Assembly: GCA_029212505.1 (NCBI GenBank)
Contig: JARGOS010000001.1
Span: forward strand, 186,001 to 250,000
DNA from: Legionellaceae bacterium
Lineage (GTDB): Bacteria; Pseudomonadota; Gammaproteobacteria; Legionellales; Legionellaceae
DNA length: 64,000 nucleotides
Direction: 5' to 3'
The translations under genes and the position numbers were made by a program. A model generated the notes under the pieces. That model was not told where the DNA came from, did not search any database, and saw only the letters and a list, made by a program, of their open reading frames with translations. Positions 36,840 to 46,009 of the stretch are shown one piece after another; within the stretch, counting starts at the first letter, position 1, and each line of letters starts with the position of its first letter.

Positions 36840-37751
36840 GTGAAATCTTACCTCGAAGAAACTGCTTCGCTTAAAACTATTCTTGATTTTTTACGATTTG
36901 GTTTGTCTCGTGCACATCAAGCGTCGTTGTATTATGGGCACGGTACGGATAATGCGCGGGATGATATTTTTGCTTTGGTGCTCGGCAGTTTAAACCTACC
37001 GTACGATGTTGATCCAATGCTGTTGCAGTCGCGTTTAACGCTGGATGAAAAGCAGCATCTAGCTGAGCAGTTGAGACGACGTATTGAAGAGCATGTGCCT
37101 GTGCCGTATTTAACACACGAGGCGTATTTTTTTGATTTGCCGTTTTATGTGGATGAGCGCGTGTTGATTCCTCGCTCACCGTTTGCCGAAGGGCTTTCAA
37201 CACAGTTTGCGCCATGGCTTGATGCGGACCAAGTGACCCGCGTTTTAGATTTAGGTACAGGCAGTGGTTGCATTGCGATTGCATGTTGTTATGCGTTTCC
37301 GGATGCCATGGTCGATGCCGTTGATGTGTCGGATGCAGCACTTGAAGTGGCTGAAATTAATCGCGAGCGTCATGAACTGCAAGAGCAGCTTACGCTCATC
37401 AAGTCGGATTGCTTTGATAGCGTACCGTTTGCAAAATATGATTTGATCGTGAGTAACCCACCGTATGTTGGTCGAGATGAAATGCAGACGTTGCCTAAAG
37501 AATATCGTCACGAGCCTGAGCTGGCACTGGAAGCGCCCAACAACGGTCTTGCGATTGTCGAGAAAATGCTGTTTTCAGCCGCACCGTATTTAAGCGATCA
37601 CGGTGTGTTGGTGATGGAAGTGGGCAACAGCGACGAGGCTTTGGTTGAAGCGTATCCGCATGTACCGTTTACGTGGCTTGAGTTTGAAGATGGCGGTTCA
37701 GGTGTGTTTTTATTAACAGCTGAGCAAATGAAGGCGTATTTTACCGCATGA
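36840..37751 (+). CDS. prmB: 50S ribosomal protein uL3 glutamine methyltransferase PrmB
   Basis: Methylates the conserved Gln of ribosomal protein L3 using SAM. The product is 303 aa with a helical N-terminal domain containing [22 protein letters not shown], the SAM loop [14 protein letters not shown] and the catalytic NPPY ([13 protein letters not shown]). GTG 36840 is chosen: it lies 7 nt after GGGAG, gives the normal family length, and falls downstream of the promoter. Longer upstream starts would add an unrelated 30-residue leader. It overlaps aroC by 4 bp. Confidence 0.92.
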   Translation: MKSYLEETASLKTILDFLRFGLSRAHQASLYYGHGTDNARDDIFALVLGSLNLPYDVDPMLLQSRLTLDEKQHLAEQLRRRIEEHVPVPYLTHEAYFFDLPFYVDERVLIPRSPFAEGLSTQFAPWLDADQVTRVLDLGTGSGCIAIACCYAFPDAMVDAVDVSDAALEVAEINRERHELQEQLTLIKSDCFDSVPFAKYDLIVSNPPYVGRDEMQTLPKEYRHEPELALEAPNNGLAIVEKMLFSAAPYLSDHGVLVMEVGNSDEALVEAYPHVPFTWLEFEDGGSGVFLLTAEQMKAYFTA

Positions 37752-38812
37752 GTGGCAATACGTTCGGTAAGCTATTCACGGTCACATCGTTTGGTGAGAG
37801 TCATGGGCCGGTGATTGGCTGTGTGGTCGACGGTTGTCCGCCACGCATGAAGCTAGATGAGGCCTTAATTCAGCCATTTTTAGATAAGCGAAAGCCAGGT
37901 ACTTCACACTACACCAGCCAACGGCGTGAGCCAGATCAAGTCAACATCATGTCGGGTGTGCATCAAGGCCTAACCACGGGCACGCCGATTTTGCTTTTGA
38001 TTGAGAATCTTAATCAACGGCCGGCAGATTATGATGCGCTGCATGATGTGTTTCGTCCGGGACATGCTGATTTTACCTATCATCATAAATACGGGCACCG
38101 TGACCCGCGGGGTGGCGGGCGTGCTTCAGCACGTGAAACGGCGGCACGTGTGGCCGCAGGTGCGATAGCTGAGCTGTATTTGAGCGAGTATTACGGTATT
38201 GAAATCATCGCCTATTTGGAGCAAATGGGTGATATCAAGCTTGATTTTGAATCAGAAGCTGAAATCTATCAAAACCCGTTTTTTTGTCCTAATATAAAAC
38301 AAGTACCCGCACTTGAAGCGTGTATCCATGCGTTGCGTCGTGAGGGAAGTTCGATAGGAGCCCGTGTGGGGGTGATGGCCCGTGGCGTGCCCATTGGCTT
38401 AGGCGACCCCGTGTTTGATAAACTCGATGCAACACTTGCCCATGCCATGATGTCGATTAATGCGGTCAAAGGCGTTGAAATTGGTGCGGGTTTTGATGCC
38501 ATCACGCAAAAAGGCCATGAGCATCGAGACGAAATGTGCACACAAGGCTTTTTAAGTAATCACGCAGGTGGTATTTTAGGGGGTATTAGTACAGGACAAG
38601 ATCTTAAATTAAGTTTGGCGTTAAAACCAACGTCAAGCATTGTGATACCCGGACGAAGTTTAAATACTCAGGGCGAAGAAATTGATGTCATCACCAAAGG
38701 CCGGCACGACCCCTGTGTGGGCATGCGAGCCGTTCCTGTCGCTCGAGCCATGATGGCTTTGGTGTTGATGGACCATGTGCTGCGCCATAAGGCGCAAAAT
38801 GAAATGCAATAA
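37748..38812 (+). CDS. aroC: Chorismate synthase
   Basis: Final shikimate-pathway enzyme, forming chorismate from EPSP with reduced FMN. The product is 354 aa with the family signatures [17 protein letters not shown] near the N-terminus, [28 protein letters not shown], and the C-terminal [17 protein letters not shown]. It is coupled to prmB by an ATGA overlap. Confidence 0.97.
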   Translation: MSGNTFGKLFTVTSFGESHGPVIGCVVDGCPPRMKLDEALIQPFLDKRKPGTSHYTSQRREPDQVNIMSGVHQGLTTGTPILLLIENLNQRPADYDALHDVFRPGHADFTYHHKYGHRDPRGGGRASARETAARVAAGAIAELYLSEYYGIEIIAYLEQMGDIKLDFESEAEIYQNPFFCPNIKQVPALEACIHALRREGSSIGARVGVMARGVPIGLGDPVFDKLDATLAHAMMSINAVKGVEIGAGFDAITQKGHEHRDEMCTQGFLSNHAGGILGGISTGQDLKLSLALKPTSSIVIPGRSLNTQGEEIDVITKGRHDPCVGMRAVPVARAMMALVLMDHVLRHKAQNEMQ

Positions 38813-38831
38813 AGAAAGAAGGTAGAAAATT

Positions 38832-39854
38832 ATGCGTGCATTAAATATAGCGATTGTCGGGGCAACCGGTGTGGTGGGTGAGGCCCTGTTAAATATACTG
38901 GAAGAGCGAGAATTTTCAATCGCAACCCTTTATCCGTTAGCGAGCGAACGTTCAGCCGGAAAAACCGTGAGTTTTAAGAAAAAGCAAGTCGATGTTGAAG
39001 ATGTCGCAAAATTTGATTTTAGAGACGCCGACATTGCATTTTTTTCCGCAGGCAGTGAGGTTTCTCAAAAATATGCGCCAGAGGCCGCCGCCGCCGGTTG
39101 TATAGTGATTGATAACACCTCATGCTTTCGTTACGACGATAATATTCCGTTGGTCGTACCTGAAGTAAATCCTGAGCGTATAGCCGATTATAAAAAGCAC
39201 GGGATTATTGCGAATCCGAATTGCTCGACCATCCAAATGGTGGTGGTACTCAAGCCGCTGTATGATGCGGTCGGTATTACGCGCGTTAACGTGGCTACGT
39301 ATCAAGCGGTGTCGGGTACGGGAAGCGAGGCGATTAGTGAGTTAGTTGATCAAGTGGGTGAGCTCTTAAATGGCCGCGCGATTAAAAAGCCCAAAGTCTA
39401 TCCTCAACAAATTGCATTTAACGTACTGCCGCATATCGATGAGTTTCAAGATAATGGGTATACCCGTGAAGAAATGAAAATGGTTTGGGAAACTCAAAAA
39501 ATTCTAGAAGATAAAAGCATTCAGGTGAACCCAACGGCGGTGCGTGTGCCTGTTTTATACGGTCATTCTGAAGCAGTGCATGTGGAGTTGGGTGCACCGA
39601 TGACGGCCGCCGAAGCGCGCAAGCTTTTGAAAAAATCACCCGGCATAAAAGTCATGGGGACAGCAAGCAAAGAAAAATACCCAACGCCACTTGAAGACGC
39701 GGTCGGGGAAGATGAGGTGTTTGTTGGGCGTATTCGTCAAGATATCTCGCATCCGTCGGGGCTTAATCTTTGGATTGTGGCGGATAATGTCCGAAAAGGT
39801 GCTGCGACCAACGCGGTACAAATCGCTGAAATCCTGCAGCGCGATTATTTTTAA
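38832..39854 (+). CDS. asd: Aspartate-semialdehyde dehydrogenase
   Basis: Reduces aspartyl phosphate to the semialdehyde, the branch point for lysine/diaminopimelate, threonine and methionine. The product is 340 aa with NADP-binding GATGVVGEALL, the active-site Cys in NPNCSTIQM, YQAVSGTGSEA and the substrate-binding VPVLYGHSEAV. AAGAAGG precedes the ATG. It lies 20 nt after aroC and 19 nt before a small protein and the AnkH-like gene, so these may share a transcript. Confidence 0.96.
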   Translation: MRALNIAIVGATGVVGEALLNILEEREFSIATLYPLASERSAGKTVSFKKKQVDVEDVAKFDFRDADIAFFSAGSEVSQKYAPEAAAAGCIVIDNTSCFRYDDNIPLVVPEVNPERIADYKKHGIIANPNCSTIQMVVVLKPLYDAVGITRVNVATYQAVSGTGSEAISELVDQVGELLNGRAIKKPKVYPQQIAFNVLPHIDEFQDNGYTREEMKMVWETQKILEDKSIQVNPTAVRVPVLYGHSEAVHVELGAPMTAAEARKLLKKSPGIKVMGTASKEKYPTPLEDAVGEDEVFVGRIRQDISHPSGLNLWIVADNVRKGAATNAVQIAEILQRDYF

Positions 39855-39872
39855 GCTATACTGGTAAGTATT

Positions 39873-40262
39873 ATGGCGATTAGAATAAAAAAACCGACAG
39901 ATCCAGATACTTATTTGGCCGACGACACGGTCGAGCGTGAGAATCTGCGACGTCCTCTCGAACAAGCGGGGCTCAGGCGTTTGTCTGGTATGTCCGTTCA
40001 AGGCCACGATCGTGACGTGCCGACCGAGTCGGCTGGGCAGGATTTAGATCAGCAGATGAGTGCTGGAGTCGAAGAGCATCCGCTGTTGGATAAGCAGCAG
40101 TTTGATGGCATTGATGCAAGCGTGAACCCTGCACCACCGCTCAGTGACGCCGAAGCACGCCGTGAATTTGATAATGCGCGCAACGAGCAGCAATTACAAA
40201 AACAAATGAAGTTAGGTTTAGCGCCAAAAATGAACACTGCACCTAAGCCACCCGGGCCCTAG
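39873..40262 (+). CDS. Small charged hypothetical protein
   Basis: I do not recognise this 129-residue protein. It is very hydrophilic, without membrane segment or signal peptide: Asp/Glu- and Gln-rich through the middle, with a helical stretch DAEARREFDNARNEQQLQKQM near residues 91-111 and a Pro-rich end (TAPKPPGP). Low hydrophobicity suggests disorder. It sits 9 nt upstream of the AnkH-like gene and 19 nt after asd, so it is probably co-expressed. A chaperone or partner role for the ankyrin protein is conceivable only from this coupling. Confidence 0.7.
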   Translation: MAIRIKKPTDPDTYLADDTVERENLRRPLEQAGLRRLSGMSVQGHDRDVPTESAGQDLDQQMSAGVEEHPLLDKQQFDGIDASVNPAPPLSDAEARREFDNARNEQQLQKQMKLGLAPKMNTAPKPPGP

Positions 40263-40271
40263 GAGTAAACT

Positions 40272-41702
40272 ATGACAATCGCAAAAGATATTATTCAAGG
40301 GCGTATGCCAGATTTTGATTATTATCTTCGTCAAGGTGAGTCGCTGGATGATATCGATGAATACGGCTTCACACCGCTGATTGAAACGGCGATTGCACGT
40401 CAAGCGGATATTGCAAGCGCCTTGATTGAACGCGGTGTCGATATTGATAAACCGGATGTGACCGGTCGAACGGCGTTGCATTGGGCGGTAGATAACGATG
40501 ATGTTGCCTTAACCCAAAGCTTGCTTGCAGCGGGGGCTGATCCAAATGCTTACACACGTGCTGGGCTTTCGGTGTTGGTGTATCCCGTGTTGCGAGCTCA
40601 ACATGAAATCAAGCATTTGCTTTATCAATACGGCGGAAAGCTCGATTTTGCCTTGGATTTTATTGCGGCAAAACTTATCGGTCATCGGTTTGAGCTTAAA
40701 GGTGATGCCGATGTATTCAATGGCCATGATGGGTTTATTGAAATTAATTATGAAGGGTTTATTCTCGAATTTACGGTCGCGGTGCTGCGCGATTCGTTGA
40801 TGCGCTTTACCAGCAGTTATTCAACACGCCATTTGCGTCGTCAGTTTCCTTACCTTCATACCATCATGGATGGTCTCGATGTCGCAGAAGATCTTTTGCG
40901 CTTGCAACGCCAGCCTGAACTGAATCAGGAACATCATGCGCGCATAGCGCAGCTGATTCAAGCGCCGTTACTGGTTTTACCGGCAGCAAGTCGTGGTCAC
41001 GCACTTTGTTTTCTGCGTTACGGTCCGTGGTGGGCCAAAATCGATCGGGGAGAAAACAGCAAAAAAGAAGGTACGGTGAATATTTATCGTATGAAGCATC
41101 CTGAAGCTTTAAATCTTGAGTTTATTTTAAATTTTTTATATAAACGCCAACCCAGACACTATTTTCACCAAACCATCAATAAGCAATTAGGCTTAGAACC
41201 TGTGCTGACCATGCCGCTTACAGCCCAAATTACCGGTAATTGCTCTTGGGCAAACATGCAAGGTTTAGTGCCTGTGGCCTATGCTATGCAGCAGCTCGGT
41301 GTGCTTCATCCGTTTTCAGAAGAAGAAGCGATGGAGATGTATCATACCTGGGTTGCGTGGGATAAAGATCGCGCGATTGATGAATGTGTACAACGTTTTT
41401 ATTTGGCTGGCAAAGCACGACGCGCAAGTCTTGCGGCTATATTAGGCGTGGTGTTGTTTCAAACCTGTGATGCGGCTTTACCTCATCATTTGGCACGTGC
41501 TGAAAAAATTCTAAAAATTTTGGTGATTCCTGATTACAAATATATTTTAGATAGTTATTTAGAAGTCTATTGTGTCAAAAGCTTAACAAAAAAAGGTAAT
41601 AATCTACTTAAAATTTTGGATGATTGTGGGATTAATCCGAATATCGGCATTACGCCGATAGCTACGCCATTAAGCGGTGAGGCAGGTGGGCAGAAGACGT
41701 AA
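40272..41702 (+). CDS. Ankyrin-repeat protein with cysteine-protease-like region, AnkH/LegA3-like effector
   Basis: Ankyrin repeats mediate host-protein binding in Dot/Icm effectors. The product is 476 aa. At least two clear repeats lie at about residues 31-93 (EYGFTPLIETAIARQ and TGRTALHWAVDNDD, with GADPNAY), plus a weaker third. The C-terminal half has RGHALCFLRYG with His243, then KIDRG (Asp258), and ITGNCSWANMQG with Cys324. This His...Asp...Cys order suggests a permuted papain-like active site. This ankyrin-plus-protease-like layout recalls Legionella AnkH/LegA3, a widely conserved effector. There is no signal peptide. Homology was judged from motifs, not by search. Confidence 0.78.
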   Translation: MTIAKDIIQGRMPDFDYYLRQGESLDDIDEYGFTPLIETAIARQADIASALIERGVDIDKPDVTGRTALHWAVDNDDVALTQSLLAAGADPNAYTRAGLSVLVYPVLRAQHEIKHLLYQYGGKLDFALDFIAAKLIGHRFELKGDADVFNGHDGFIEINYEGFILEFTVAVLRDSLMRFTSSYSTRHLRRQFPYLHTIMDGLDVAEDLLRLQRQPELNQEHHARIAQLIQAPLLVLPAASRGHALCFLRYGPWWAKIDRGENSKKEGTVNIYRMKHPEALNLEFILNFLYKRQPRHYFHQTINKQLGLEPVLTMPLTAQITGNCSWANMQGLVPVAYAMQQLGVLHPFSEEEAMEMYHTWVAWDKDRAIDECVQRFYLAGKARRASLAAILGVVLFQTCDAALPHHLARAEKILKILVIPDYKYILDSYLEVYCVKSLTKKGNNLLKILDDCGINPNIGITPIATPLSGEAGGQKT

Positions 41703-41731
41703 TGGCTTAAAGCAAAGGAGTGTTTAGCGTC

Positions 41732-41833
41732 GTGGAACTAAAATTTTTAAAACATGCCAACACCCTCCGATTACACGACGGAAGTGAGTTCTATTATTTT
41801 GGCAGTCTATCCACGGCAGTAATAACTTCATAA
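41732..41833 (+). pseudogene. Truncated 5' copy of the asparagine-synthetase-like gene
   Basis: The 34-codon frame from GTG 41732 encodes MELKFLKHANTLRLHDGSEF and then YYFGSLSTAVITS before TAA. It matches the first 33 residues of the intact gene at 42466 (MELKPVKHANTLRLHDGSEF), with about 80% nucleotide identity by hand alignment. AAAGGAG lies upstream. Homology ends at the stop, where the following DNA is unrelated. This is the leftover start of a tandem paralogue or a partly duplicated gene. Confidence 0.85.
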
Positions 41834-41956
41834 GCTTAATGAAAAAAGATAGTCATCTGTTTGACTACGTCAAGTTCAAATAGTGAAGATTGTATATTGG
41901 ATTGTTCGATAAATATTATATCATCTTGACCTGTATTTAGTTTTAGGATAAAAAGT

Positions 41957-42193
41957 ATGCCAACTGTATTAAGGATCAAGGGTTACCGATTTTTCTTCTT
42001 TAGTATGGAGGGTAATGAACCGCCTCATATTCATATTGAACATGGAGATAAAGTCGGTAAATTTTGGTTAAACCCCGTAAGTTTAGCAAGCTCGTATGGT
42101 TTTAGAAGTCATGAATTAAGCAAACTTAGGTTGTTGGTCATTGAGCATAAAGAGTTATTTTTGGAGAAATGGTATGAGCAGTTTGGCAATTAA
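41957..42193 (+). CDS. DUF4160 family protein
   Basis: Small protein of unknown function found widely next to DUF2442 proteins; the pair is often suggested to be a toxin-antitoxin-like module. The product is 78 aa with the family pattern MPTVLRIKGYRFFFFSMEGN, EPPHIHIEHGDKVGKFWL, then LASSYGFRSHELSKL and a C-terminal EKWYEQFGN. It overlaps the next gene by 20 bp. The pair lies between the truncated and intact copies of an asparagine-synthetase-like gene, so it was probably inserted or recombined here. Confidence 0.85.
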   Translation: MPTVLRIKGYRFFFFSMEGNEPPHIHIEHGDKVGKFWLNPVSLASSYGFRSHELSKLRLLVIEHKELFLEKWYEQFGN

Positions 42194-42419
42194 ATTTGAT
42201 GATCATGCTGTAGATGTTGAATTTACAAAAACATCGGTGCATTTTGTATTAGCAGACGGTCGAGAGATATCTGCCCCTCTTGAATGGTTTCCACGACTAC
42301 GTGATGCGACAGATGCTGAGCGACAAGATTGGCGTGTGATTGGTAATGGGATCGGAGTACATTGGCCTAAAGTTGATGAAGATATTTCAGTTAAAGCACT
42401 CATGGGTGGGGTCGATTAA
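42174..42419 (+). CDS. DUF2442 family protein
   Basis: Partner of the DUF4160 protein. The product is 81 aa from ATG 42174, preceded by TTGGAGA; a longer in-frame start inside the upstream gene is unlikely. The family core reads VHFVLADGREISAPLEWFPRL, DATDAERQDWRVIGNGIGVHWP and DEDISVKALM. The biochemical role is unknown; an antitoxin or DNA-binding role is only an inference from pairing and overlap. Confidence 0.85.
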   Translation: MSSLAIKFDDHAVDVEFTKTSVHFVLADGREISAPLEWFPRLRDATDAERQDWRVIGNGIGVHWPKVDEDISVKALMGGVD

Positions 42420-42465
42420 AAACTAAAAATAATTGGATTGAATGCTTAGGAGTTAGGGGAGCCCC

Positions 42466-44034
42466 GTGGAATTAAAACCTGTAAAGCATGCCAACACCCT
42501 GCGATTACACGACGGAAGTGAGTTTTATTATTTTGGTAGTCCGCCTACATCTGCGATAACCTCTTATCAAGCCTGCCTTGATGCATCATTATGGCGTGAG
42601 CATTATCAGCCGTTTGCCGTGGTGTGCAAAAATCCAAATACCCATGAGATTGTACTTGTCCGTGATCATATTGGATTGGAACCGCTTTATTACTGCAATC
42701 ATTTAGGTCAAAAACTGATGGTTGGGCAATCCATCCCAGAGATATTAGAGCAGCTACCGAGTACGCCAGCTTTGCTTGAGTCCCAGATTGATATGCTTTT
42801 TTCTGAGAATAAATATTATACAGATGAAACGCTCTATCAAGGGATATATCGGGTTGAGCCTGGTCATATCATGCAGTTTAAACCAAACGGCCGCGTGATA
42901 AAGCAAGCGTTTTGGCAATTAGATCCTAATAGACCGTTATTAGACTATCGTGATGTACGTGATTATGTTGAGCATTTTTCAAGTTTGATGGATGAAAGTA
43001 TCTGTCTTGCCACCCAAAATCAAACCCATATTGCTGCTGAATTTAGTGCCGGGCTTGATTCGAGCGCCGTGTATTGTGCCGCAGCGCATCGTGATATTTA
43101 TCCTAAGCTTTATATGCATGCTGACGCGCCAAAAGCATCAAAATACCCCTACGTTAAATATTATGAAGAGCAGTTTATCCAGCATTTTAATGTACAGGAT
43201 ATTGAGCGTATTGGGGCTGATGATTTTGATCCCATCGATATTTTTGAGCAATATGCTGCTTGGTTTGCAGGTCCTGCGCCTTATTTGTTTTTTATGTTCG
43301 CAAACCCCATACACAAGGCCGTATCGGCAGGAAAGCATCCTATTTTACTCTCGGGTTTTGGGGGTGATCAATGCGTTTCTGGACAAGTGCCCACCAATTT
43401 TTTTATGCCAGAGCTGTTACACCAAGGTCAGTATCAACAGGCTTGGCATGCGCTTAAAGACTCTAATAATTTAAAAAAAGTATTGAACTTGGCAAAATAC
43501 TCACATCCTAAGCTTTATGAGCAAGCATTAAAATTAAAAATAGCTAAACAGCGCGCTAAGCATCAAATGCCAGGGGTGCATCCTTATGAAACCATGTATT
43601 ATACCAGTGCACGAGCGGCGGAGTGTGCCTTATTACAAGGTGACGAAAGTCATGAAGTGCGTATGCGCATTGAGTACAGCAGTCTTGTGAGTAAAAATAT
43701 GGGGTTTGAATATCGCTACCCTTTGTTATATCCAAAACTGCTAGAATTTATGATGCGTGTGCCCACGTTATATAAACGCTATGATGGGCGTGGGCGCTAT
43801 TTAATCCGTGAATATTTAGCGAAGCATACTCCTGATAATTTGTTCCATGATTATCGAAAAAAAGATGGACTCGGGATTGTGCCGAGTACGTTTAGTTTAT
43901 TCCAGGATAAGTTTGAGCAAGGATGTTATCAAGCGATTTTTCAAGATTTACCGTATGCTGAGCGGATTAAAAGTAAATATAAACCGATTGAGATAAGAAA
44001 TACGATTAAGGGGTATATGCTTCAAGCAAGATAA
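42466..44034 (+). CDS. Asparagine-synthetase-like amidoligase without N-terminal catalytic Cys
   Basis: Adenylates a carboxylate with ATP for amide formation, by analogy with AsnB, beta-lactam synthetase and lasso-peptide cyclases. The product is 522 aa. An N-terminal Ntn-like domain begins MELKP and lacks the Cys2 glutaminase nucleophile, so glutamine is probably not the ammonia source. The synthetase domain has PP-loop SAGLDSS (194-200), SGFGGDQCVSG (296-306) and a C-terminal GRYLIREYL. GGAG and GGGGAG runs lie upstream of the GTG start. No precursor peptide, leader protease or transporter is adjacent, so the substrate is unknown. Confidence 0.8.
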   Translation: MELKPVKHANTLRLHDGSEFYYFGSPPTSAITSYQACLDASLWREHYQPFAVVCKNPNTHEIVLVRDHIGLEPLYYCNHLGQKLMVGQSIPEILEQLPSTPALLESQIDMLFSENKYYTDETLYQGIYRVEPGHIMQFKPNGRVIKQAFWQLDPNRPLLDYRDVRDYVEHFSSLMDESICLATQNQTHIAAEFSAGLDSSAVYCAAAHRDIYPKLYMHADAPKASKYPYVKYYEEQFIQHFNVQDIERIGADDFDPIDIFEQYAAWFAGPAPYLFFMFANPIHKAVSAGKHPILLSGFGGDQCVSGQVPTNFFMPELLHQGQYQQAWHALKDSNNLKKVLNLAKYSHPKLYEQALKLKIAKQRAKHQMPGVHPYETMYYTSARAAECALLQGDESHEVRMRIEYSSLVSKNMGFEYRYPLLYPKLLEFMMRVPTLYKRYDGRGRYLIREYLAKHTPDNLFHDYRKKDGLGIVPSTFSLFQDKFEQGCYQAIFQDLPYAERIKSKYKPIEIRNTIKGYMLQAR

Positions 44035-44049
44035 GTATCCTGCTTGAAG
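44020..44049. terminator. Inverted repeat spanning the end of the asparagine-synthetase-like gene
   Basis: CTTCAAGCA (44020-44028) pairs perfectly with TGCTTGAAG (44041-44049) around a 12-nt loop containing the stop codon. There is no U-tract. It lies between convergent genes and may stabilise or end either transcript. Confidence 0.4.
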
Positions 44050-44071
44050 GGCGGATGAGGGTGTGTCTTAA

Positions 44072-46009
44072 TTATTCTGAAGGTTGCTTGACCGCAGGTT
44101 TTTTTTGTTGCGCTGACTTGCTGTTACCTGAAGGTTTGCGTGTATTGTTGTTTTTTGTTTGATTGTTACCTGACTGCGCGCGCGGTTGTTTTCGTCCAGC
44201 GGTAGAGCCGGTGTTGCCCGAGGCGCGCTTGTCGGATGATGGACGCTGGCGATTGTTCGAAGCTTGGTGGGTGCGTTTATGTGATGGTGTACGTTTGGGT
44301 GCATGTCTAACCGGTGCAGGCTTAGCAGGCTTCACGACGGCTTTTGGTGCACCAAAGAGCGAGCGCCACAAACGTTGGAGCACGTTGATTTCGTCCGGTT
44401 GTAATACCGGTTGACCGCTGTAGGCTTTAACCACAGGTTTTTCTGCGAGTGCGGTTGGTTTGGTTCGTACGAGCTCAACATCAGGTTGCTGGGCCAGTGT
44501 GTAACTTGGTTTTTTATTTTTGCCTGTACCGTCATCTTTGATGCGTGTCATTTGATATTGCGGTGACTGCATATAGGGGTTAGCGACGATGACCACATGC
44601 ACTTGATGCCGTTTTTCAATGCTGGTAATGGCGACACGTTTTTCATTCATAATAAACGTCGCCATCTCGACCGGTAATTGCACTTGGAGCTCGGTGACTT
44701 TTTCTTTGAGCGCTTCTTCTTCCATCAAGCGAACAATGGCTAATGCGTGGGATTGTAAGCTGCGAACATGGCCTCGGCCTTCGCATCGCGGGCAACTTTC
44801 TTGTGCCGCTTCACCTAACGAAAGGCGAAGACGTTGACGTGACATTTCGAGCAGACCGAAGCGCGAGATACGCCCCACTTGAATTCGTGCGCGATCCATT
44901 TTAAGCGCTTCTTTGAGGCGACTTTCAACATCACGTTGATGTTTGCTGCTGCCCATGTCAATAAAATCAATCACCACCAAGCCACCTAAATCACGTAGCC
45001 TCAGTTGGCGTGCAATTTCATCCGCCGCTTCTAAATTGGTATGAAAAGCGGTGGTTTCGATGTCGGCACCGCCGGTTGATTTGGCGGAGTTAATATCAAC
45101 AGAAACCAAAGCTTCTGTCCGGTCAATCACTAACGATCCGCCTGAAGGCAAGACAACTTGGCGTTGATGGGCGGTTTCAATCTGGCCTTCGAGTTGATAC
45201 AACGTAAATAAAGGCGTTGGATTATTATAAAGCTTGAGATGAGGCAAAAATTCGGGTTTCACTTGCTCGATGTATTGTTTTGCTTTGACGTAGGTCGCCG
45301 AATCATCGATGATAATCTCGTCGATGGATTTGCGAAGATTATCACGAATCGAACGGGTGATGACGTCGCCTTCTTGATGAATGAGTGACGGTGCAAGTTC
45401 GGTATTTTGGGCTTGCTTGATGGCATGCCATTGGTTGCACAGCATATCTAAATCGGCCTGAAGTTCTTCAGGATTTTTGCCGACACCTGCGGTACGAATA
45501 ATGACGCCCATATCGTCGTGTAAGGTCAGGCCTTGTAAAATTTCTTTGAGTTCGTCACGTTCGTCACCTTCAATACGGCGTGAAATGCCGCCAGAATGAG
45601 GGCTGTTTGGCATGAGAACCAAATAACAACCTGCCAGTGTAATAAACGTGGTAAGTGCCGCGCCTTTGGTGCCACGCTCTTCTTTGTCGACTTGAATCAA
45701 CAGCTCTTGACCTTCACGAATCAGTGTTGTGATGGGAAGCTTTTCATCTTCAGCGGGTGTTTTGGCAAAGTATTCGGGAGCAATTTCTTTGAGTGGCAAA
45801 AAGCCTTGGCGTTTGGCCCCGTATTCAACAAAAACGGCGTCGAGGCTCGGCTCACGTCGTGTGACGGTTGCTTTGTAAATATTACCTTTTTTCTTGGCCT
45901 CGGCAGGGCATTCAATATCTAAATCATACAGACGGTTATTTTTTACCAACGCGACACGTATTTCTTCGGGTTGCGTGGCATTGATGAGCATTTTTTCCAC
46001 GGTGGACAT
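44072..46009 (-). CDS. rne: Ribonuclease E
   Basis: Endoribonuclease for mRNA decay and rRNA/tRNA processing. The product is 645 aa from ATG 46009 (AGAGG upstream, giving MSTVEKMLINATQ). In-frame codons continue to 46084 but lack family similarity. S1 domain (about 35-120), DNase I-like catalytic domain with VSVDINSAKSTGG and VIDFIDMGSSKHQRDVE, and zinc-link CPRCEGRG follow. The C-terminal region is short, basic and Gly/Asn/Lys-rich, much smaller than the E. coli degradosome scaffold. It is divergent from rluC, as in E. coli. Confidence 0.92.
   Translation of the reverse strand: MSTVEKMLINATQPEEIRVALVKNNRLYDLDIECPAEAKKKGNIYKATVTRREPSLDAVFVEYGAKRQGFLPLKEIAPEYFAKTPAEDEKLPITTLIREGQELLIQVDKEERGTKGAALTTFITLAGCYLVLMPNSPHSGGISRRIEGDERDELKEILQGLTLHDDMGVIIRTAGVGKNPEELQADLDMLCNQWHAIKQAQNTELAPSLIHQEGDVITRSIRDNLRKSIDEIIIDDSATYVKAKQYIEQVKPEFLPHLKLYNNPTPLFTLYQLEGQIETAHQRQVVLPSGGSLVIDRTEALVSVDINSAKSTGGADIETTAFHTNLEAADEIARQLRLRDLGGLVVIDFIDMGSSKHQRDVESRLKEALKMDRARIQVGRISRFGLLEMSRQRLRLSLGEAAQESCPRCEGRGHVRSLQSHALAIVRLMEEEALKEKVTELQVQLPVEMATFIMNEKRVAITSIEKRHQVHVVIVANPYMQSPQYQMTRIKDDGTGKNKKPSYTLAQQPDVELVRTKPTALAEKPVVKAYSGQPVLQPDEINVLQRLWRSLFGAPKAVVKPAKPAPVRHAPKRTPSHKRTHQASNNRQRPSSDKRASGNTGSTAGRKQPRAQSGNNQTKNNNTRKPSGNSKSAQQKKPAVKQPSE

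Noticed and set aside
41834..41956. Lasso-peptide precursor upstream of the asparagine-synthetase-like gene
   Set aside because: Only a 14-codon frame is present, without leader/core features, and no LasB-type protease is adjacent.
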